Assembly: GCF_021869535.1 (NCBI RefSeq)
Contig: NW_026262734.1
Coordinates: 96,353,285-96,417,284, forward strand
Direction: 5' to 3'
Source of the DNA: Mytilus californianus
Taxonomy: Eukaryota; Mollusca; Bivalvia; Mytilida; Mytilidae
Length of the DNA stretch: 64,000 nucleotides
Below, one piece after another: positions 12,837 to 24,289 of the stretch. Under the pieces are notes generated by a model, which saw nothing but the letters and a program-made list of their open reading frames with translations, did no database searches and was not told where the DNA came from. The translations under genes were made by a program, and so were the position numbers. Each line of letters opens with the position of its first letter. The stretch's first letter is position 1.

Positions 12837-13112
12837 TCGATTCTCAGTCAAACTCAGTAAGGATCCGTCTGAACTCCATTTAATTGATAACTTTAATAAC
12901 ACGTATTGTTACCTTGACGAAGTTTTTGTTTTAAATAATCAAGAATTCTGTATTTATACTGAAATGTACCAAAGGGAACTTCGTTTAAATAAATCTGATA
13001 TTTATAGCAATTATTTTCCTTTTCTAAATTTGAATATTTCAGTTTCACTTGGGAAGATGAAAGCTAAATTTTACGATAAAACGTTTCCTATAGTTAATTT
13101 TCCCTTCTTTTG
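12837..13112 (+). pseudogene. Reverse-transcriptase C-terminal fragment
   Basis: The translated segment contains YLDEVFVLNNQEF, a spacer, LNLNISVSLGKMKAKFYDKT and FPIVNFPF. This is the same arrangement as in the fragment at 23396-23841 and is a sequence type I know from mollusc retroelement reverse transcriptases (Penelope-like or a related class; the class is uncertain). It is truncated on both sides. Sequence directly upstream (12650-12700) is shared with 20640-20690. Confidence 0.6.
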
Positions 13113-13227
13113 GACAGTGATGATCCTTTGGTCTCTTCTTACGGTATATATATATTTCTCAACTCGTTCGCTATGCCCCTTTCTGTAGTGACTATGGCAT
13201 GGTATTGGTTGCAAAAATTTGATATTT

Positions 13228-13780
13228 TTCATTTAAATGCAATATATCTTATTTAATTGGTATATTTCTTCATTTAAATGCAATATTTCTTATTTAATTG
13301 GTATATTTCTTCATTTAAATGCAATATTTTTTTATTTGAATGGTATATTTTTTCATTTAAATGCAATATTTTTTTATTCAGATGGTATAATTTTTCATTC
13401 AAATGGTATAATTTTTCATTCAAATGGTATAATTTTCATTCAAATGCAATATTTTTTATTCAAATGGTATAATTTTTCATTCAAATGCAATATTTTTTAT
13501 TAAAATGGTATAATTTTTCATTCAAATGGTATAATTTTTCATTCAAATGGTATAATTTTCATTCAAATGCAATATTTTTTATTCAAATGGTATAATTTTC
13601 ATTCAAATGCAATATTTTTTATTCAAATGATATAATTTTTCATTCAAATGGTATAATTTTTCATTCAAATGGTATAATTTTCATTCAAATGCAATATTTT
13701 TTATTCAAGTGGTATAAAATGTCATTTGAATGCAATATTTTTTATTCAATTGGTATAGTAGTTTTTTATTTATATGCAAT
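13228..13780. repeat. About 20-bp AT-rich minisatellite
   Basis: Roughly 26 copies of a 20-21-bp unit alternate between TTCATTCAAATGGTATAATT and a variant with GCAATATTTTTTATT in place of GGTATAATT. Long frames across it arise from the repeat and are not evidence of a protein. Confidence 0.9.
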
Positions 13781-14149
13781 AATTGCATTATGGGAAATTC
13801 TTTTACGTCATAAGGTCAAATTTGCAACAACGTTTGTGATTGGTCGGAAATTGTTTGGATTTCTCCCCTTTCTTTCTAAACATGGGTGACCAAAAATAAA
13901 AAAAACGCGTCAGAATATCGCCCCTCTAACTAAATCTAACGTTCGTGCGAGTCCTGCACTGGCTGTTAAAATCTTGTGGTCATAACTAGTATTTCTATTG
14001 CAAAATTTCGATGGTCAAAACGTTCGGTCCACTTTTCAAAAACCGTTTCATTGTATATGGATTTATATGCAAGTATATCGGTTTTTTTAAATAGATTAGA
14101 CACCGTTGGTTTTCCCGTTTGAATGGTTTTACACTACTAATTTTTTGGG

Positions 14150-14285
14150 TGCCCTTATAGCTTGCTGTTCGGTGTGAGCCAAGGCTCCGTGTTGAAGACC
14201 GTACGTTGACCTTTAATGGTTTACATTTACAAATTATGACTTGGATGGAGAGTTGTCTCATCGGCACTCATACCACATCTTCTTA
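14150..14285 (-). repeat. Repeat family B, truncated copy
   Basis: Reverse-orientation end of family B, with AGCTTGCTGTTCGGTGTGAG and GAGAGTTGTCTCATCGGCAC. It is 5' truncated. Confidence 0.7.
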
Positions 14286-14334
14286 TATCTATATACAACG
14301 TCAACCAGACGTTTCACAGACTGTTTTATTTCTT

Positions 14335-14890
14335 ATTCTTTAACTTAGAGGCAAAAAACGCCAAATATTGGTAAAAGTCGTCATTAAAGCCGAGCAAAAA
14401 CTCGAATAACGAGACGACTGACGATTTCGACCATGTTGACTTATTTGTAGATCTTAATTGTCTTGCTGATCATTTTTGCTATTAAAAGTGACTATCTATC
14501 TGTTATGATGGTTTTCAAGATAATAGGCAAAAACACTAAAAAATGTTAAAAATCGTCATTAAAAAACAAGAACTTTTATAATAAGTCGACTGAAGATTTT
14601 AGTTCTACTGACTTATTTGTAGATCTTGTCTAGCTAATAATTCTTGCTATCTAAAGTGTCTATCTTTCTATTATAGTTTTTTTAGATAATAGGCAAAAAT
14701 ATTAAAAATTCGTAAAAATTGTCATTAAACATGTAAAGAGCAATACTCCAATAACGAGTCGACTGAAGAATACTTATTTGCAGATCGTCTTGCTGGTCAT
14801 TTTTGTTATTTAAAGTTTCTATCTATCTATTGTAGTCTTTAAGATAAAAGACAAACACGCAAAAAATGGTAATAATAGATAACACTTGCA
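14335..14890 (+). repeat. Tandem core array of pearl-like family P3
   Basis: Three to four diverged units of about 160 bp contain GATCATTTTTGCTATTAAAA and GATAATAGGCAAAAACACT. The same units occur at 24545-24930, 30961-31600 and 49390-50250. This array keeps the uninterrupted sequence into which the LINE at 24931 inserted. Confidence 0.75.
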
Positions 14891-15433
14891 AATCTTATTT
14901 GATCGTAACGGAATATTTATATCATAATATCATGCGAAAATATTCCGTTCGTGATTAATTGGCACCTTTTCATTCTTCGTTTTAATCTTTCGATTTATAG
15001 TTGCTGAAATAGTCCTTAGTATCTTTGTTTTTCTTGTTTTTTGTTTTGTTATTGGGAACTTAAATTATATAATATTCACCGGTTTGTGAAGTTCTATTCG
15101 AAGGCCATCATGACGCTCTAGCTCTCTGACATCCATAGAGATCTGCCCTTCATCCGGGTACAATGGGGAACGTGTATAACCAACCCCCGTTGCCCGTATG
15201 TGAATTCCTGTCATGGCCGCTGCCTTTACTACTCTTTGAACTTCCCAGAGAGTTTTCGGTTTCACATAGAATAAATGGTCAATTATAATAGTTTTATCCC
15301 AGTAAACAAACTGTCTTATATCTACCCTTGGACCTCTAGGTCCAATAAAATAGTCCAACAGTCTTAACTGACTTCTTATCCTGGCATAGACGGCTGAAAT
15401 GAACACGTACGTAATGTAAATCTCAAATGTTTT

Positions 15434-16130
15434 ATATAAAAATAAGGAGATATGGTATGATTGCCAATGAGACAACTATCCACCAAAGTTCAAATGAAGT
15501 GGATGTAAGCAATTATAGGCAACCGTACGGCCTTCAACAATGAAAATACCAATACCGTATAGTTGACTATAAAAGGCCCCGACATGAATAATATGAAAAA
15601 TTCAATTGAGAAAAGTAACGGCATAATTCATAACCAAACAATTTACGAAAAACAAATAGGACACACATGAACCAACGACAACCACTGAACTACAGGCTTC
15701 TAACTTGATCTGACATGAAAAATATGAAACAATTCAATTGAGAAAACAAACGGCCTAATGTTTAACCAAACAATTTACGAAATACAAATAGGACAGACAT
15801 GAACCAACGACAACCACTGAACTACAGGTTTCTAATTTGGGACAGGCACATAAAGAATATGGCGGGGTTAAACATGTTTGAAGACGCCAACCCTCCCCTA
15901 ACATGGGACAGTTGTGTAACAGTTCAACAAAAGAACAAAACAAAAATCAGTCAAAAAGGGCTGAGCACATCAGATCGATACAAAGCAGAAAAAAACATCC
16001 AAAAACAGAGACCGGACGTGGCAGGGTATTTATACATCCCTCACAACAAAAAATACACAAAGTACAGATCTGAGAGTACTCGCAGTTACTCCCAGCTAGT
16101 TCAATGCCGATGACAACTAATAAAAAAATC
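15434..16130 (+). mobile_element. Repeat family B insertion in copy C intron
   Basis: A near full-length copy of about 700 bp with an internal duplication of the CAACGACAACCACTGAACTA section. Copy A lacks it at the equivalent intron position (about 10090), so it inserted after, or was lost from one copy since, the duplication. Confidence 0.75.
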
Positions 16131-16639
16131 ATGTATCTAAGTCTATTTACAATTTCTTCAAATCTTTTAAACTCTATCAAATCTTGACAATTTAAAAAAA
16201 AACTGCATTGCAACAATTTCACGTTTACAGATTTCAATAATTAGACAAATGCTCATGTTTACGGTTGCATTAGAATGAAAATTACAGTATAATGCAAATT
16301 TAGTTTACAGTTTGGATCCACCAAATCTATATTCAATGCAGCAAGTATCAAAGTGCAGTCACCATATTATGTAGGATAATGATGGCTTAAGGTTACACTA
16401 AGATTCTTTCCGTTGTCGGACAGAATTTTTCAAGGTAAAAGAAAGTAACATGCATCGAATATTACCAGAAACAGTGTATGGTTCTGCCATAGAGGGATAT
16501 AAACGCATAAAATAAATAATTGATTGATTGATTGATTGGTTGAAGCAGGTAAAACGTCCAACTACAAATATTTCGTGCATATTCGGGACATCAACATGTA
16601 ACACTTTACCATGCGTAGGATCTAAAATGTGGCACCAGG

Positions 16640-17880
16640 ATGTATGAGGATGGAGTTTACAGAATAGAGAATAATGACCTTAATAATAATGGATAGAGAG
16701 AAAAATGAGCAAAAAATACAAAGAATGGAGATTAATTGGACGCAAATAAATAATCAATAACTGTCGGAAATAAAAAAAATTATGTTTTAAAATACTGACA
16801 ACAGAATTGAACGACGTACAGAATAAACAAATCATCTTATTACAGAAAAAATAATAGTAAAATCATTTTCCTGAGAATTTTACAGAATAGGCGTTATTTT
16901 TAAAGATGGAGAAAAATGCCCCGAAAATAAAAAAAAATACAGAAATTAAGGACCCCCATCCACACCCTCATGTATTGCCATTGGATAGAAAAATTAGTAT
17001 TACAGGTCACCTACGGACAAATTAAAAAAAGTTGAGAAATTGCATGGGACTTGGGAATTTTCCTACATATGCCTTGATTTGAACTTCTTAATCAGATCAG
17101 TCTGACTTGATCTGTGTGTTCATATATCCCGCACAGCCTTGAGAAACGCTCCACCAAGGAAGAATCTTTAAGCTAAACAGAAGATGTAAGTATCGCAATA
17201 ATTCTACCCAGCTGTCCCCAGCTAATATGAGTTGCTTGGTAGACATTGCCTCTTCTTGTATAACCCAAAGCATAGAGAAAGTTAGCACATATAAAAAGAA
17301 CAGAGTTCCAATGTCCCCCGCGTTGCACATATTTATTTGCCTAAGGGCAAAAACCGTTAAAAAAATTCTTGTTCTTAAAATCTTTTCATAAATATCTTTG
17401 CGAACTGTAGGCTTGAGAGTGCTTACAATGCAAGTTTCCATATAATTAATATTTCCAAGGGGCATAACTCTTTTAAAAATAGTTGATCGGCACTGATTTT
17501 CGAACTTGTCCGAGACATTGCTGATATAAACCTTTGATATAATTTGATAAAAATCTGGCAAGAATTGTACAAATGAGAGCGCTTCTATGCAATTTTCCGT
17601 ATAATTAATATTTCCAAGGGAATAATTCTTTTTAAAAAAAAAGTTGATGGGCACTGATTTTATAAATTTTCCGAGACATTGCTGATATAAATCCTTGATA
17701 TAAATTTCATAGAAATCTTGCAGGAATTGTACACATGAGAGCCCTTACAAGACTGGACGGATGCATTGACCAACAGACGCACGGAAAAACGGACGCACGC
17801 CCAGTATTCCCATGTCCCCGCAACGCGTCGCAACAACAAAAAAATGTAATATCAAAAATAAAGCAAATGAAATGTATGCA
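16640..17880. other. Intron 1 DNA of copy C with repeat remnants
   Basis: Holds a family D remnant (16640-16990), a short family C fragment (about 17090-17170, with TATATCCCGCACAGCC) and a diverged duplication carrying TCCGAGACATTGCTGATATA at about 17510 and 17690, similar to 22610-22780 in reverse. No exon is seen. Confidence 0.5.
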
Positions 17881-18118
17881 AATATTACGAATATCTCATT
17901 TCTATCTGAAATTATAGATAAAGTAAACATATAAGCTTACCATCGCTTCTTGCAATTTCGTCCATCTCGACAACATTGTTCCCGGCAGCTCTACGATTTC
18001 TAGTGTGGTCATTTTCTTTTAGTTCATTCTCTGATGAAAGAATCACGAATGAAAGCAGAAACAGTAATTTAAGAGCATTCATATTGTATTTCTCAATTTC
18101 AGAGATATGCAAATGCTG

Positions 18119-18148
18119 TTGTAAAATCAATCTGTATTTAATGGTCTC
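18119..18148 (-). promoter_or_regulatory. Conserved proximal upstream block of copy C
   Basis: Equivalent to 11388-11417 and 45444-45476, with TACAGATTGATTTTACAA on the minus strand. Confidence 0.4.
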
Positions 18149-18345
18149 ATAAAAAGTGCAATTTTTAGCGCAAATTTAGAGCTGTTTCTTTTTCTTTTTT
18201 TATCTCCTTCAAACCGGTTTCAATTTTACCCTTATAAATTTCTAAGCTTAAAATGAAATGGTCTATGATGCTTTTATTTATTTTGAAATAACTCATTCAT
18301 CCGGTTCTCACGTGTCACGTGACATGTGTATGTCTGTTCAAAAAA

Positions 18346-18422
18346 GGGGTGCACACATCCTGGTTCTGCACCACAATAACCACAATATTTTTGACCTAGG
18401 AAGTTCAGAAACAAATTAAAAG
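18346..18422 (-). promoter_or_regulatory. Conserved distal upstream block of copy C
   Basis: Equivalent to 11632-11700, with GAACTTCCTAGGTCAAAA on the minus strand. Two overlapping-type CACGTG sites lie just beside it at about 18309-18322; they are not seen in copies A or B. Confidence 0.4.
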
Positions 18423-18452
18423 TTGAGTGTAAATTGTCAGGAGCACTTCAGT

Positions 18453-18655
18453 CTATGTGCCAAATTTACAGAAAAAAACGGACCAAAAAAATAGAGAATA
18501 GAGAAAAATAGGGCAAAAATGAATAAACAATAGAGAATAGTGGGGTGCTAAAATATAAAGAACAGATAATAATGTGCAAAAAGATATAACGAATGGAGAA
18601 AAATGACCTATAAAATTAAAGAATACTTTAATGAAGGACATCCTATCCAGACTCT
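18453..18655 (-). repeat. Repeat family D copy
   Basis: Matches 12415-12600 and occupies the same place relative to copy C as that one does to copy A, so it belongs to the duplicated block. Confidence 0.6.
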
Positions 18656-18709
18656 CGTTATAATAACACTTTTATTGTCTCTCTGAATATTTCTTTGTAT
18701 TAAGAAATA

Positions 18710-20639
18710 TAGATTTCACCACTGCAACAAGTGTGTTACTATATTTCTCCACTCGAGACAGTTAAATTTTAATATTTAAAGCGCGAGGCTTGCCGAGTTT
18801 TTTAAATAATTAGAATTTAACTATTGAGAGTGGAGAAATACCGTAATAAACGCGTTATAGTGGTGGAATCTGTTTCTCTAATGAATTTTATCCTTCCTTT
18901 TAACAGATTTGCAGAAAGTTTTGTTCTTTATATGGGTCATTTTCAGTACACCCATGCTAAAAATGTTATTTCTAATGAAAAATGCAGTTGTAAGTGTTTA
19001 AATGAAAGCTTGTATGATTTTTGAGTCAGAACATTAATAATAAACACGATTTAGATCTATTTTGATAAGATTAAAATATATTTAAGTCCGATTTTTGCGT
19101 AATTTATGTGCGTACAGTGTCGAGTAACACATTTCAAATGATTTTTTTCCTATTTTCTGATCGCCTTGATATCTGCAAAAGGGACATTTTTAGAACGTAA
19201 ATAATAACTTTAACGAAAAATCGTAGCTTCTTTATTATTATATTCAACATTTTTTCTACAAACTAAATTCAATCAGCGTACATGAAGTTCATGTCCATCC
19301 TGTTACCGCTACTTAAATCAGCCGTTATTTTTTCTCCCTATGACTATTGAACTAGTCAGTGTTGATTTCAAAAGCGCAAAGTAACCTAAACATTTAACAC
19401 AGCACGTTTCTTGTATCACAGTGTAGAGAAAAGAAATTTCAAGACATTTAGTGAAACAAATAGTGGGTACTTTTTTTGTCATGTCTATGCTGTTACCAAT
19501 ATATTGATTAATTACACCAATATTATACTTGCAAAAAGTGCAATAACGTGGTGGAAACCAAAATCACAACAGGAAAACTTTATCACTTCATCAAAGGGAG
19601 TAGTTATTTCACAACAGCATTCAAAAATGAAGAAATATGTCTATTCTGTTATGTCTATCCTGTTACTATGGTTGCTATGGTCACAGTAACAGGATAGACA
19701 ATAGTAGACAGTAACGTCTTTAAAAAGTTTTTAATAACACATAGTTGCACACATAATGGAATGTTTCGTTGTTTGAACTCATCTAAAGGTTATAACGTCT
19801 TAATCTTCGCAATTTAGCATTTGTATGTGCGATACTGCTATCGGTAACAGGATAGACAAAAAGGTAACAGGATAGAACTTAGTATAGTGATATATATATC
19901 ATTAACGTACGTTCCTGTTACCAATAAAATAAAGACAAAAGTAAACCAACGTGCGAGGGATTTACTTGATGTTGGGTTTATTTGAAAGAGAAAACAAATG
20001 CTGAATATTATGAATTGCTATCTTAGACTTGCATTACTGGTGGTCATTTTTATAACCTTTGAAAACCAACTTTTAGAGGCATTTTTTAGTACAACATGGA
20101 AAATTGGAAATAATCTATTATTTCACAGAATGAATATATATAGAAGTTTTTACTCTTGAAAACCATTTTATTGGCTACGAAAAACAAGTTTAAAATTTTA
20201 TCGAAACCTTTTCTAAATAACCCGAAATTTCTTTTGAACATGGTAACAGGAGAGACAAAATATTGCACCACCTATCAAAAAATGTTTCAATATATTCTTG
20301 TATGACATTATCAAGATTGCATCTTTTTATATGTTGTTCTATAAGTACTGTTTGTTTTGATTTGCTTATGACGAGGGTTGTTTGAATTTAAAAGTAACTT
20401 TAAATCAATTTTGCAATTTAAAAATTCGACATTTTTTTTTAAATGACCCATATGTGACGTCATCAGGCATGGTCGCCTTTTTTCATGACGTCACAATAGG
20501 AAAATTCAGAAGAAACCAAGAAAATTTGACGTCATAATTAAATTTCGACCAATCATTTGCCGAGAACAGATATTTTACTAGTGAGGAGAAATATTTTTCT
20601 CACACCGATCAAGAAATGTGAAAATAGCACAAAAATTAG
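18710..20639. mobile_element. 1.9-kb insertion with foldback end and recurring 14-mer
   Basis: Sequence before 18709 and after 20640 is continuous in the paralogous block near copy A (12641-12665), so about 1,930 bp was inserted here. The flanks carry the direct repeat AGAAATA (18703-18709 and 20640-20646). The left end is a long imperfect foldback (arms 18710-18772 and 18810-18872, starting TAGATTTCACCACT). Inside, GTAACAGGATAGAC or its complement recurs about seven times, and TGACGTCA-type sites cluster at 20453-20535. No transposase is visible. The superfamily is unknown. Confidence 0.55.
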
Positions 20640-20754
20640 AGAAATAGTATTTCTCTGTCTGTGTGGCTATTTACAGCATGACCTATGATACAATAAGCGA
20701 ATAGATGGATAGTTGTCTCATTGGCAATCATACCACATCTCCTTATTTTTATAT

Positions 20755-20880
20755 CAGTAAGGATCCGTCTGAACTCCGTTTAATTTATAAATCTAATAAC
20801 ACGTATTGTTACCTTGACGAGGTTTATGGTTTAAATAATCAAGAATTCTCTAATTATACTGAATTAACTAAATTTAACTA
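20755..20880 (+). pseudogene. Short reverse-transcriptase fragment
   Basis: Nearly identical in DNA to 12853-12965 (AGTAAGGATCCGTCTGAACT and TACCTTGACGAGGTTTATGG), encoding the YLDEV-type region. A family B end lies directly upstream in place of the sequence found at 12710-12850. Confidence 0.6.
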
Positions 20881-20997
20881 AATTTTGGAGGGTTGAGCGC
20901 TCACAAACATTTTTTAACCCTGCCACATTCTGTATGTTTCTGTCCTAAGTCGGGAGCCTGTAATGTAGTGGTTGTCCTTGGTTGTTGTATGTTATAA

Positions 20998-21320
20998 TAA
21001 AATTGAGAATGGAAATGGGGAATATGTCAAAGAGACAACAACCCGACCAAAGAGCAGACAACAGCCGAAGGCCACCAATGGGTCTTCAACGCAGCGAGAA
21101 AATCCCGCACCCGGAGGTGGTCTTTTGCTGGCCCCTAAATAAAATTGTGTACTAGTTCAGTGAAAATGGACGTCACACTAAACTCCAAAAGATATAAATG
21201 AACTAAAATTAAAAAACATACAAGACTAACAAAGGCCAGAGGCTCCTGACATGGGACAGGCGCAAAAATGCGGCGGGGTTAAACATGTTTTGTGAGATCT
21301 CAATCCTCCCCTATACCTCT
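20998..21320 (+). repeat. Interspersed repeat family A
   Basis: About 320 bp with GAGAATGGAAATGGGGAATA, ACAACCCGACCAAAGAGCAG, CAATGGGTCTTCAACGCAGC and a GCGGCGGGGTTAAACATGTT end resembling family B. Copies lie at 33776-33920 (minus) and about 44230-44310 (partial). Confidence 0.7.
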
Positions 21321-21339
21321 ATAATATATCTTTTCGATT

Positions 21340-21555
21340 ATTGGTTTGTCATAATTCAGGCCGTCGTTTATTGTTTTGTTTTGTTTTTCTTTTAAATGTT
21401 TTACTTTTTGTCATGTCGGGTCTTTTTCATAGCTGACTATATACGGTGCTGGTTTTGCTCATTGTTGAAGGTCGTACGTTGACCTATAATTGCTTTAATT
21501 CAAGTCAGTTGGATAGTTGTCTCATGAGCAATCATACCCCATCTCTTTATTTTAT
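21340..21555 (-). repeat. Repeat family B, partial copy
   Basis: Reverse-orientation half with TGTCATGTCGGGTCTTTTTC and ATAGTTGTCTCATGAGCAAT. Confidence 0.7.
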
Positions 21556-22004
21556 ATCATAAATGAAATTTCAGTGTCAGCGATCATAATTTGCCGATTC
21601 CATCTAACATGTTATGAATAATGCCGATGTTTCTTGTTTGTTTGGAATGCACTGTGTCAAGTTATCGTTATTGTTTTCATATGAACAAGACCTTGCATTT
21701 CTATGAGAAAATATAGCATTAATAAATTTTTCATAATTAAAAAAAACATTGCTATTCTATTAGAAAGATATCGCACTCATATAAGAAAAATATAGCTTTA
21801 TCAATCTTGTACACGTGATCATTGCTTAAAATGCAATGTAACACATTAAAAGTGCACCACGTTGTCTTTGTTACATGATTGTCATTGTAATTGTACACTT
21901 CAAAATTATAGATCGTGCAAATAGGTTTTATTTAATCCATATATGCCTATTTTACTGGTATAAATACAACATACTTGGAATTGGATGTACACAATGCATG
22001 GAAA

Positions 22005-22300
22005 GTTATAAAGCGGGAGGTTTGGCATGCCACAAAACCAGGTTCAACCCACCATTTTTTTTCTTGAAATGTCCTGTACCAAGTCAGGAAAATGGCCATT
22101 GTTATATTATAGTTCGTTTCTGTGTATGTTACATTTTAATGTTGTGTTTTTGTTGTGTCGTTGTTCTCCTCTTATATTTGATGCGTTTCCCTCAGTTTTA
22201 GTTTGTAACCCGGATTTGTATTTATCTCTATCGATTTATGAGTTTTCGAACAGCGATATACTACTGTTGCCTTTCTTTATACAGATGTTTGTCCTGTTAA
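22005..22300 (+). repeat. Interspersed repeat family E
   Basis: Contains GGTTTGGCATGCCACAAAAC, CTGTACCAAGTCAGGAAAAT and GATTTATGAGTTTTCGAACA. I recognise it as a common mussel repeat tail, probably the 3' end of a retroelement. The two frames across it do not resemble known proteins. Confidence 0.6.
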
Positions 22301-23159
22301 ATACGTCCCTGTTCTAAAACAGGAAAAAATAGTTAACTTATTTACCGACAAATCTTCTTTTGTTCTTACTAATTTAAACATTCGTCTGCGATTTTCTCAT
22401 AATGCATCTCGTTTACAAAAGAAATATCGCGACTCCACATAAACTGTTTCCGTACACTGCACTTATTCGATCGATATAGAATATTAAGTTTAATATTTAC
22501 ACTAAACGCTATCACGTGTACAATTCTAGCCAGATTGTTATCAAAGGTTGGCATTAGCAATGTCTTGGACAAATACAAAAGTCAGTGCCGATAAACTATT
22601 TTTAACAGAGTTATGCTCCTTGGAAATACTAGCTATATAGAAAATTGCATTGCAAGTGCTCTTAAGCCTTAATTTTTTATGGATTGTTATGAAATTGATA
22701 TCGAAGGTTTATATTAGCAATGTCTTGGACAAGTTCGAAAAACATTGCTGATCAATTATTTTTTCATGAATTATGTCACTTAGATATGTAAGTTATTTTT
22801 GAAATTGCTGACTTATAAAACATAATCGGACATACCACATCTCCTTGGTTTTAAATATTATAACTTGAAAATGGCAAACAGCATTGTCTGGCTAGCTATT
22901 ATATTACATGCGAGCTAAACATATAAACTTCAAAGTATAGTTATTAAATACTATATACAAGTATATAGGAGATGGTAACTGTCTACTCATGCAGACCAAA
23001 CTGATAGATCTCGTTCTGAAATGAACAAAATGTATCTTTGATTACCTTCCTTAAATCATTTTTTATTAAGAATGATGAGTTTTCTCGGACATTTGAGCCT
23101 TAGTATTGAATAGTGGGTGCCAACGAGAGTAACAAAAACTAGGGCAATGATCCGAAAAC

Positions 23160-23340
23160 GAAGTTATTAAATATTGCATGTCCGTAGTGTGGACAGTGTG
23201 CTTCCATTTGTTTTTTTTTCATTACAACTTCCTAATTTATTTCATTGTTTTGTATGGATAAAACGTAACACAGGGAACTAAAAATAAACTTGGAAAATTA
23301 ATGTAAGATGATGATTTGGTCCATTTGAAGTTGTTTTGTT
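23160..23340 (+). repeat. Diverged copy of the 451-bp element of 60480
   Basis: Shares GTCC.TAGTGTGGACAGTGTG and GTGATTTGGTCCA with 60530-60690, in the same order. The terminal inverted repeats are not preserved. It shows that the element at the right edge belongs to a dispersed family. Confidence 0.55.
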
Positions 23341-23395
23341 TTAAACAGACAGCATTTACGACTAATTTGACTATCAGTATACATGTAGTTTGTAA

Positions 23396-24205
23396 CTCGA
23401 AATTTGGTGACTTATGTTGAACGTATCTATCCCATCGAACTTGAGTTAAAGGATACAACAGATACAGTTAAGTCTGCCTCATATCTTGACTTACATCTAG
23501 AAATTGACAATAAGGATCAGTTGAAAACAAAACTGTATGACAAAAGAGATGATTTCAGCTTCCCAATTGTGAACTTTCCATTTTTATGTAGCAATATTTC
23601 AGTAGCAAATGCATACGGAGCATATATCTCCCAGTTGATACGATACTCCAGGGCTTGTATTTCCTATCATGGTTTCCTTGATAGAGGGTTGCTGCTCACA
23701 AGGAAGCTATTAAACCAAGAGTTCCAAGTGGTGAAGTTGAAATCATCCCTTCGTAAATTTTACGGACGCCATCACGAGTTGGTTGACCGTTACGGAATAT
23801 CCGTTTCACAGATGATAGCGGATATGTTCCTAATGACGTAACTACAATCCCGTACCCTTTTCCCGAATGTGACCTACCGAATTAGAATTATTACCGGATT
23901 TGTACTAACATGAGCAACACGACGGGTGCCACATGTGGAGCAGGATCTGCTTACCCTGCAGGAGCACCTGAGATCACCACCAGTTTTTGGTGGGGTTCGT
24001 GTAGCTCAGTCTTTAGTTTTCTATGTTGTGTTTTGTGTACTATTGTTTGTCTGTTTGTCTTTTTCTTTTTTAGTCATGGCGTTGTCAGTTTATTTTCGAC
24101 TTATGAGTTTGAATGTACCTTTGGTATCTTTCGTCTCTCTTTTACAAATTTTTGCCAAATCCACATTTGTCTTTTATCATTTTACGACAAGTTTTAGCGT
24201 TGAAT
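23396..24205 (+). pseudogene. 5'-truncated reverse-transcriptase element with 3' tail
   Basis: An open frame to 23841 encodes IYPIELELKDTTDT, YLDLHLEIDN, LYDKRDDFSFPIVNFPF, AYGAYISQLIRYSRAC, LLTRKLLNQ and LRKFYGRHHELVDRYGISV, the usual C-terminal run of a reverse-transcriptase family abundant in bivalves. The usual YIDD-region lies upstream and is missing; one extra T near 23411 breaks the frame. The non-coding tail (23842-24205) includes GCAACACGACGGGTGCCACA and GTCATGGCGTTGTCAGTTTA, and is also found at 10718-10935. The element class (Penelope-like or another) is not settled by this fragment. Confidence 0.75.
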
Positions 24206-24289
24206 AAGCGTTGCATTCATGATTTTCACTCATACAAATGTACGTTTACTTGTTACTGAGTAGCCTAAAAGTAGAAATTGAACTGTACG

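Larger units (their letters stand above)
15080..18082 (-). pseudogene. Partial L-gulonolactone oxidase-like copy C (exons 1-2 only)
   Basis: Exon 1 (18082-17941, 142 nt) and exon 2 (15393-15080, 314 nt) match copies A and B in length and splice sites. The signal segment and RNRR site remain. In exon 2 the flavin-linking motif reads ATGVGYT, so His120 is Tyr and a neighbouring Gly is Val; other changes from copy A include N78Y. No exons 3-8 were found between 15080 and the first exon of copy A at 11351. Intron 1 and the upstream DNA also match copy A, so a block of about 3 kb was duplicated. The donor after exon 2 is intact and in phase 0, so splicing into exon 3 of copy A (9349) is formally possible and would give a His-less product. 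A decaying fragment is the simpler reading. Confidence 0.8.

Noticed and set aside
13237-13503. Open frames across the AT-rich minisatellite
   Set aside because: They arise from the 20-21-bp repeat lacking stops in some frames, and the amino-acid pattern is purely periodic.
9736-15393. Copy C as an intact third enzyme gene
   Set aside because: No exons 3-8 are present between it and copy A, and the flavin-linking His is lost.
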